A DNA stretch of 64,000 nucleotides, from the NCBI GenBank assembly GCA_049513055.1, contig JBEKWN010000006.1:1-64000 (forward strand), given 5' to 3'. The stretch is from UBA1163 sp049513055 (lineage in GTDB: Bacteria > Desulfobacterota > BSN033 > UBA1163). The notes below the pieces were generated by a model. The model was given only the letters and a program-made list of their open reading frames with translations, ran no database searches and was not told the DNA's origin. Every line of letters starts with the position of its first letter. The first letter of the stretch is position 1. Shown here in pieces: positions 59,271-64,000 of the stretch. Position numbers and translations under genes: made by a program.

Positions 59271-59861
59271 TTAACTCTTTTTTCTAAAAAATTTCTTTAC
59301 TAATGAGAGGGGACCTGACCGAAGCATCCCATCCCCCAAGGTTTGCCTCCTTACATTGGACCAAGACTCCCAATGAACGATCTTCTCCAGCTCAACCCTT
59401 GGAGGGACCTCCGCATTCTCATTGGGATAACCCAGCGTGATGAGACCGATTACCTCGATGTTCTCCGGGATCTCCAGAATCTCTTTCACCTTTGGCTCAT
59501 CAAAGGCACCGATCCAACAAGTTCCAAAGCCAAGATCCGTGGCCATGATCATCATATTTGCTCCTGCTAGAGTTACATCATACCTTCCGTATTTTCCCTT
59601 TCGGGTGTCGAAACCTAGAACGAGGACCACAGGAGCCTTTCCCACATGGGATGATTTGATAAAGAGGAATCGGGCCACCTCTCCGATTTTTCTTCTCGTC
59701 TCTTGATCGGTCACGACAATGAAGTGCCAGGGTTGGAGGTTTGCTCCAGTGGGGGCCCACCTTCCTGTCTCGAGAATCTGTAGGAGAAGATCCTGTGGAA
59801 TGGGTTTGTCTTGGTAAACCCGAATGGACCTTCGGGATTTTAACAGATTTAATATTTCCAC
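59271..59861 (-). CDS. Nitroreductase family protein
   Basis: 196 residues. LKSRRSIRVYQDKPI (FMN phosphate site), WAPTGANLQPWHF, and GFGTCWIGAFDEPKVKEIL with VIGLITLGYP near the C-terminus. The C-terminal tail (LVKKFFRKKS) is basic. It belongs to the Nfn/BluB-like branch of the FMN nitroreductase family; substrate unknown. It differs clearly from the copies at 8637 and 61056. It sits 12 bases downstream of the P1-type peptidase gene and probably shares its transcript. Confidence 0.85.
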   Translation of the reverse strand: MEILNLLKSRRSIRVYQDKPIPQDLLLQILETGRWAPTGANLQPWHFIVVTDQETRRKIGEVARFLFIKSSHVGKAPVVLVLGFDTRKGKYGRYDVTLAGANMMIMATDLGFGTCWIGAFDEPKVKEILEIPENIEVIGLITLGYPNENAEVPPRVELEKIVHWESWSNVRRQTLGDGMLRSGPLSLVKKFFRKKS

Positions 59862-59873
59862 TTTAGATTTTTC

Positions 59874-60899
59874 TCAGAGCCGCCTATTTCCGGTGGAACA
59901 TTCCTCCCGAGCTACAATGTCTTGATACGCCGGGATGATTCCAAATCCCTTTGCTTTGGTGACAGCTCTTTTGACTGACTCGATTAAGGCTACTTCTCCA
60001 AGAAGCCCAATGGTATTCACATCACCTTTTATCTTTCCATAGGAGATGGCAAAGATCAAATCCCCATCGAAGGTCGTATGAAGGGGTGAGATGACTTTGG
60101 CCAAGCCCGAGTGGGCGATCTGGGCGACTTGATGTAACTCTTTTTTTGTTAGATCGGCGTTGGTTGCAATCACCCCGAGGGTTGTATTAAAAGCATTGGA
60201 ATCAGAAGGTGTGATTGCTCCAAACTGTTTCCGAGTCACCCCTTGTTTCATCCACTTCGATGAATTGGCCAATTGGGAGCTTTTCTTTGATTTCCTTGCC
60301 CCTGCTAAAATTTGATGAGAGAGAGGGTCAAGTACATCGCCGAAGGCATTGACCACAACCAGGGCTCCTACAATGAGCCCCTTGGGCCCTTGAATACTCG
60401 AAGTCCCGACTCCACCCTTCATCGCCTGTTCGATTCCAAAAAGTTTTCCGACCGTGGCTCCTGTTCCAGCCCCAACACTTCCTTCTTCTACTTTTTTTGA
60501 TGCATTAAGACAGGCCTGATATCCCATCTCGCGATCTGGCCTCACACGAAAATCACCAATGCCAAAATCGAAAATCACAGCAGTGGGGACGATAGGAATT
60601 TTTGTCTTGACCACATCAAATCCCTTTCCCCTTTCCTCCAGATAAGCCATCACTCCTCCTGCAGCATCTAACCCAAAAGAACTACCTCCTGCTAACAGAA
60701 TGGCATGGATTTTATCAACGAGATGGAGGTGGGTGAGGGCATCGATCTGCCTTGTCCCGGTTGCTGTTCCGCGGATGTCAACGGCCCCGATAGCCCCCTC
60801 TTTACAGAGGATAACGGTGCACCCCGTCAAAGCCTTGAAGTCACTGGCATGACCAGCCTTGATCCCTGGAACATCGGTAATGGCATTGAGCCTCTTCAT
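59874..60899 (-). CDS. P1 (DmpA/S58) family peptidase
   Basis: About 341 residues from the Met at 60899, directly before NAITDVPGIKAGHASD, the usual start of this family; an open TTG (60983) adds 28 unmatched residues. LLAGGSSFGLDAAGGVM, GSVGAGTGATVGKL and PSDSNAFNTTLGVIATNADL (autoprocessing Gly/Asn-Thr site before the catalytic nucleophile) are typical of DmpA-like N-terminal nucleophile aminopeptidases. No Shine-Dalgarno precedes the chosen start, so its position is moderately certain. Confidence 0.85.
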   Translation of the reverse strand: MKRLNAITDVPGIKAGHASDFKALTGCTVILCKEGAIGAVDIRGTATGTRQIDALTHLHLVDKIHAILLAGGSSFGLDAAGGVMAYLEERGKGFDVVKTKIPIVPTAVIFDFGIGDFRVRPDREMGYQACLNASKKVEEGSVGAGTGATVGKLFGIEQAMKGGVGTSSIQGPKGLIVGALVVVNAFGDVLDPLSHQILAGARKSKKSSQLANSSKWMKQGVTRKQFGAITPSDSNAFNTTLGVIATNADLTKKELHQVAQIAHSGLAKVISPLHTTFDGDLIFAISYGKIKGDVNTIGLLGEVALIESVKRAVTKAKGFGIIPAYQDIVAREECSTGNRRL

Positions 60900-61055
60900 T
60901 TGTGGGGATATTATCAAAAAGGAAGAAGCAGTGTCAATGATCCCTTTCTTTTGGAGTTTCTTCTTCAAATTATCATCGCTCAAAATTCTTTGATAAAAAG
61001 GATTCTTTCAATTATAATGGCTGAGTATTCAACAGAAGGGAAGGAGGAGATAGAT

Positions 61056-61607
61056 ATGGATCTGATGGAAGCGATCAAAGGAAGACGAAGCATTCGAAAA
61101 TACAAGCCTGACCCTATTCCTGAGGACGCACTTCAAAAGATAATGGAGGCAGTTCGATGGTCTCCCTCCTGGGCCAATACCCAATGTTGGGAGGTGATTG
61201 TTGTAAAAGATCCGAAGATTAAATCCGAGTTGGCAACGGCACTTAACAAGACGAACCCATCGCTCTCCTCAATGACTGATGCGCCGATTGTAATTGTCCT
61301 GTGTGGGAAGAAAGGAGTCTCTGGTTTTAAGAAAGGTGAGGCAGTTACAGTGAAGGGGGATTGGGTGATGTTCGATACGGGGATTGCCATGCAGAATCTC
61401 TGTTTGGCTGCCCATTCCTTGGGTTTGGGCACAGTGATTGTGGGGAGGTTCGATCATAAAAAAGCGGAGGAAATTTTGGGAGTTCCTGAAAGCGTAGTAG
61501 TGGTGGCCATGACCCCTCTTGGATACCCAGCCACAGAAGGGAGCACTTCGAAGAGGAAAGAACCATCAGAATTTATTTTTTATGAAAAATATCATGGAAC
61601 AAAATGA
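61056..61607 (+). CDS. Nitroreductase family protein
   Basis: 183 residues from ATG 61056, with AAGGAGG upstream; a longer open frame from 60705 is antisense to the peptidase gene and not supported. IKGRRSIRKYKPDPIPE, WSPSWANTQCWEVIVV and LGTVIVGRFDHKKAEEIL fit the family. Note the S-x-A-N-T-Q-C-W block, with Cys where Pro is usual. Lies 34 bases before the phosphoglycerate mutase gene on the same strand. Confidence 0.9.
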   Translation: MDLMEAIKGRRSIRKYKPDPIPEDALQKIMEAVRWSPSWANTQCWEVIVVKDPKIKSELATALNKTNPSLSSMTDAPIVIVLCGKKGVSGFKKGEAVTVKGDWVMFDTGIAMQNLCLAAHSLGLGTVIVGRFDHKKAEEILGVPESVVVVAMTPLGYPATEGSTSKRKEPSEFIFYEKYHGTK

Positions 61608-61641
61608 TGGGGTTTAGATCAGAGGAGGTGGAAAAGAAGGG

Positions 61642-62847
61642 ATGACAAAAGAGGAAGTTCTTCAATCCCTTGTGGTTCAAACGGAATCGAAGTTGGTGAT
61701 GGTGGTGATTGATGGGATTGGTGGATTGCCGGTCCGGGGGAAGACAGAGCTGGAAGCAGCAAAGACTCCGAACCTTGATCGAGTCACTTCAAAAGCCATC
61801 TGTGGATTGATCGATCCTGTCTCCTATGGGATCACCCCGGGAAGCGGTCCTTCCCATTTAGCCCTCTTTGGTTATGACCCGTTTCGATATGAAATTGGAA
61901 GAGGGGTGATGGAGGCATTGGGGATCGATATCCCACTGGCCAAGGACGATTTGTCAGCCAGAGGCAATTTTGCAACGATCGATGAAAAAGGAATCGTTGT
62001 CGATCGAAGAGCGGGAAGAATTCCGACCGAAAAAAACCGAGAGATTTGTGAGTTTCTCGGAAATAAAATCAAAGAGGTCGAAGGGGTTCGCATTTCTATC
62101 TATCCAGGGAAAGAGCATCGGTTCGTCCTGGTTTTTCGAGGAGAAGGATTGAGAGATGATCTGACGGATGCCGATCCTCAGAAGGATGGGCTTAAGGCAA
62201 AAGGGACAGAAGGGCTTTCTCAGGAGGCTCGAAGGACGGCTGAGATCGTCAACCTTTATTTGAAGAAGGCGACCGAAGTCCTCAAACCCTTTCATCCTGT
62301 CAATACGATCCTGCTCAGAGGATTTTCAAAGATTCCGCATATTCCAACCATGTCAGAGAGATTTAAACTCCGGCCCGCTGCCATTGCCACCTACCCAATG
62401 TATCGCGGACTGGCGAGGTTGGTTGGAATGGAGATTTTAAAGACAGGAGAGACCCTCCAGGAAGAAGTGGAGACCCTGAAGAAATATTTTGACCGAAATG
62501 ATTTCTTTTATATTCATTTCAAAAAGCCTGATATGGCTGGAGAAGACGGAAATTTTAAAATGAAGGTTAAAGCCATTGAGGAGATAGATCGAATTCTGCC
62601 CTTTATTTTCAAACTGAAACCTGATGTCTTAGTCATCACAGGAGACCATTCTACTCCCACTTTCTTAAAATCTCACAGTTGGCATCCCAACCCCATTCTA
62701 CTGTTTTCAAACTATGTCCGGCCAGACAGGATCCGGCGCTTCACAGAGAGAGATTGTCAGAGAGGACAATTGGGCAGGTTTCCAGCCATGGATGTCATTC
62801 CCTTGATGTTAGCCAACGGATTAAAATTAAAGAAATTTGGAGCTTAA
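61642..62847 (+). CDS. apgM: 2,3-bisphosphoglycerate-independent phosphoglycerate mutase, archaeal type
   Basis: 401 residues. VVIDGIGGLPVRGKTELEAA with the first metal Asp, GSGPSHLALFGYDP with the catalytic Ser, HIPTMSERF, FIHFKKPDMAGEDGN and ITGDHSTPTF with metal ligands (D, H) mark the ApgM branch of the alkaline phosphatase superfamily. It interconverts 2- and 3-phosphoglycerate in glycolysis. AGGAGG lies about 12 bases before the ATG. Confidence 0.9.
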   Translation: MTKEEVLQSLVVQTESKLVMVVIDGIGGLPVRGKTELEAAKTPNLDRVTSKAICGLIDPVSYGITPGSGPSHLALFGYDPFRYEIGRGVMEALGIDIPLAKDDLSARGNFATIDEKGIVVDRRAGRIPTEKNREICEFLGNKIKEVEGVRISIYPGKEHRFVLVFRGEGLRDDLTDADPQKDGLKAKGTEGLSQEARRTAEIVNLYLKKATEVLKPFHPVNTILLRGFSKIPHIPTMSERFKLRPAAIATYPMYRGLARLVGMEILKTGETLQEEVETLKKYFDRNDFFYIHFKKPDMAGEDGNFKMKVKAIEEIDRILPFIFKLKPDVLVITGDHSTPTFLKSHSWHPNPILLFSNYVRPDRIRRFTERDCQRGQLGRFPAMDVIPLMLANGLKLKKFGA

Positions 62848-62856
62848 GTGGTTGAA

Positions 62857-63012
62857 ATTCCAATCACCAAATTCCAAATCCCAAATAAATTCCAATTCCC
62901 CAATGTTCAAATAACATAAATATTTATTAGTTTTTTGAATTTTGGTCATTGATATTTTGGTAATTATTTGATGCTTGGATTTTGGAATTTGGTTATTGAG
63001 TTTGGAAGTTCA
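62857..63012. repeat. Imperfect long inverted repeat
   Basis: The left arm (CAATCACCAAATTCCAAATC) and the right arm (TTTTGGAATTTGGTTATTGA) are near-complementary over about 25 bases, with further partial pairing inside. It is the AT-rich CCAAATTCCAAATCCC-type repeat that I recall as recurring in environmental bacterial genomes. No ORF lies within. Confidence 0.55.
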
Positions 63013-63057
63013 GCGAGTCAATACCCAGGTTGAATCCGCAATCCGGTTACAAATAGG

Positions 63058-64000
63058 ATGAAGACATATCGTTACCTCTACGGTCCCGTTCCTTCAAGAA
63101 GATTGGGGAGATCGCTCGGGATTGACCTCGTTCCCCATAAAATTTGCACCTATGACTGTATCTACTGCCAAATTGGAAACACCACGGATAAAACTCTTAT
63201 AAGAAAAGAATATGTTCCTGTAAAAAAAGTTCTGGAAGAAGTGAGTCGCTTTCTTAAGGAAGAGACTTCCTCCATCGATCATCTCTCCCTTTCTGGGTCT
63301 GGAGAACCAACCCTCCATTCTCAAATCCGTTCAGTGATTGAAGGAATTAAAATCATCACCTCCATACCAATCGCTGTTCTCACCAATGGATCTTTATTCT
63401 ATGAAGAAGAAGTGAGAAAAGATCTCCTCGGTGCAGATATTATTCTCCCTTCGTTAGATGCTGTATCGTCAGAAGTTTTTATGATAATCAATCGCCCTTG
63501 CTCGGGGATTTCTATTGAAAAGGTGACTGAAGGAATGGTCGAATTTAGAAAGGTTTACAAGGGTCAGATTTGGCTGGAGATACTATTCTGTAAGGGGGTG
63601 AACGACGGCAAAGAAGAACTTTTGAAGATGAAAAAAGCCATTGATCGAATCCAACCCGATCGTATCCACCTTAACACGGTCGTTCGACCTCCTTCTGAAA
63701 AATGGGCAACCCCTTTGAATCAAAAAGAAATAGAAAAAATCAGAGACTTTTTCGGCGAGAAGGCGGAGATCATTTCCGAATTCGATCGTCATCCATCATC
63801 GGTCTTGGAGAGGGATATTAAAGAAGAGATATTAAAGATTCTGAGAAGAAGACCTCTTTCTCTATCTGATCTCTCCAAAGGCATGGGAATTCCACAAAAT
63901 GAACTGGACCAATATGTCAAGCCTCTGACCCGAGAAGGAAAGATTCAAACCAGAATTTTTGGTGGTTCGATTTACTATGAAATAGGTAAAAATCAAAGAA
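63058..64000 (+). CDS. TYW1-like radical SAM protein (COG0731), 3' end outside the window
   Basis: 314 codons visible, still open at the window edge. MKTYRYLYGPVPSRRLGRSL is the family-typical start, then CTYDCIYCQIG (CxxxCxxC cluster site), LSGSGEPTLHS (GEP) and IAVLTNGSLF. Later EILFCKGVNDGKEELLKM and a C-terminal winged-helix-like segment (LSLSDLSKGMGIPQNELDQY) follow. Related to the wybutosine-synthesis enzyme TYW1 but without its flavodoxin domain; bacterial function is unknown. The ATG at 63058 has AGG close upstream; a better site is not seen. Confidence 0.85.
   Translation, partial: MKTYRYLYGPVPSRRLGRSLGIDLVPHKICTYDCIYCQIGNTTDKTLIRKEYVPVKKVLEEVSRFLKEETSSIDHLSLSGSGEPTLHSQIRSVIEGIKIITSIPIAVLTNGSLFYEEEVRKDLLGADIILPSLDAVSSEVFMIINRPCSGISIEKVTEGMVEFRKVYKGQIWLEILFCKGVNDGKEELLKMKKAIDRIQPDRIHLNTVVRPPSEKWATPLNQKEIEKIRDFFGEKAEIISEFDRHPSSVLERDIKEEILKILRRRPLSLSDLSKGMGIPQNELDQYVKPLTREGKIQTRIFGGSIYYEIGKNQR

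Noticed and set aside
60705..61055. Longer start for the third nitroreductase
   Set aside because: The extension is antisense to the P1 peptidase; ATG 61056 has a strong AAGGAGG site and the family start motif.
1..64000. tRNA, rRNA or riboswitch
   Set aside because: I looked for GTTCRANNC-type T-arms and conserved riboswitch cores in the gaps and saw none I could support; GGTTCAAGT at 59212 lies in a simple tandem repeat with no cloverleaf around it.

Overview
The window looks like a chromosomal segment of a Gram-negative bacterium. It carries lnt, three LPS-kinase-type domains, LAB_N proteins, an AsmA-like protein and several lipoproteins. Gene content and style (ybeY/HDIG-receptor/phoH order, archaeal-type phosphoglycerate mutase, TYW1-like radical SAM protein, moderate GC) suggest a Deltaproteobacteria/Desulfobacterota-like organism, but I see no rRNA, tRNA or phylogenetic marker that would fix this. 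No CRISPR array, intact transposase or prophage was seen.

1-7 kb is an eroded accessory zone. It holds a cyclase cut short at a palindrome, a HemW fragment, two decayed copies of a DUF3795 gene start, a BrnT/BrnA-like toxin-antitoxin pair with a shortened antitoxin, tandem duplications (32 and 65 bp), a 17-bp intergenic motif present three times, and a FAD-oxidoreductase pseudogene with an internal deletion. 7-22 kb is mostly single-gene housekeeping: hydrolases, nitroreductase, AsmA-like protein, a GT39 enzyme, SYLF protein, a pirin with an in-frame inserted palindromic element, metallophosphoesterase, a K+-channel-like protein, a metallo-hydrolase and Lnt.

22-54 kb is the most interesting part. 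It starts with an OmpR-family two-component system and a second histidine kinase. Next come a FemAB/GNAT-like protein, two small SMR-type membrane proteins (the shape of ArnE/ArnF) and a DegT-type aminotransferase. A minus-strand operon follows (ACP, ketosynthase, HAD phosphatase, class III aminotransferase, hydrolase, DedA, two TatA-like proteins, ureohydrolase-like protein). Last is a plus-strand run of about 18 kb with four ArnT-like GT39 enzymes, two dolichol-phosphate-mannose-synthase-like GT2 enzymes each followed by a LAB_N protein, a GnnA/GnnB-like oxidoreductase/aminotransferase pair, a radical SAM enzyme, a GT4 enzyme and two kinase-like proteins, one with a duplicated kinase domain. 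This reads as a lipid A/LPS-core remodelling island that uses polyprenyl-phosphate sugars. Three upstream regions share an element whose half-sites have the PmrA-box layout (YTTMAT-N5-TTTAAT), which suggests control by the neighbouring response regulator. That link is inference.

54-64 kb is conserved housekeeping: ybeY, an HDIG 7TM receptor and phoH in one operon, a sirtuin, two nitroreductases, a P1-type peptidase, phosphoglycerate mutase, and a radical SAM protein running off the right edge. Small palindromic and tandem repeats punctuate the intergenic spaces.
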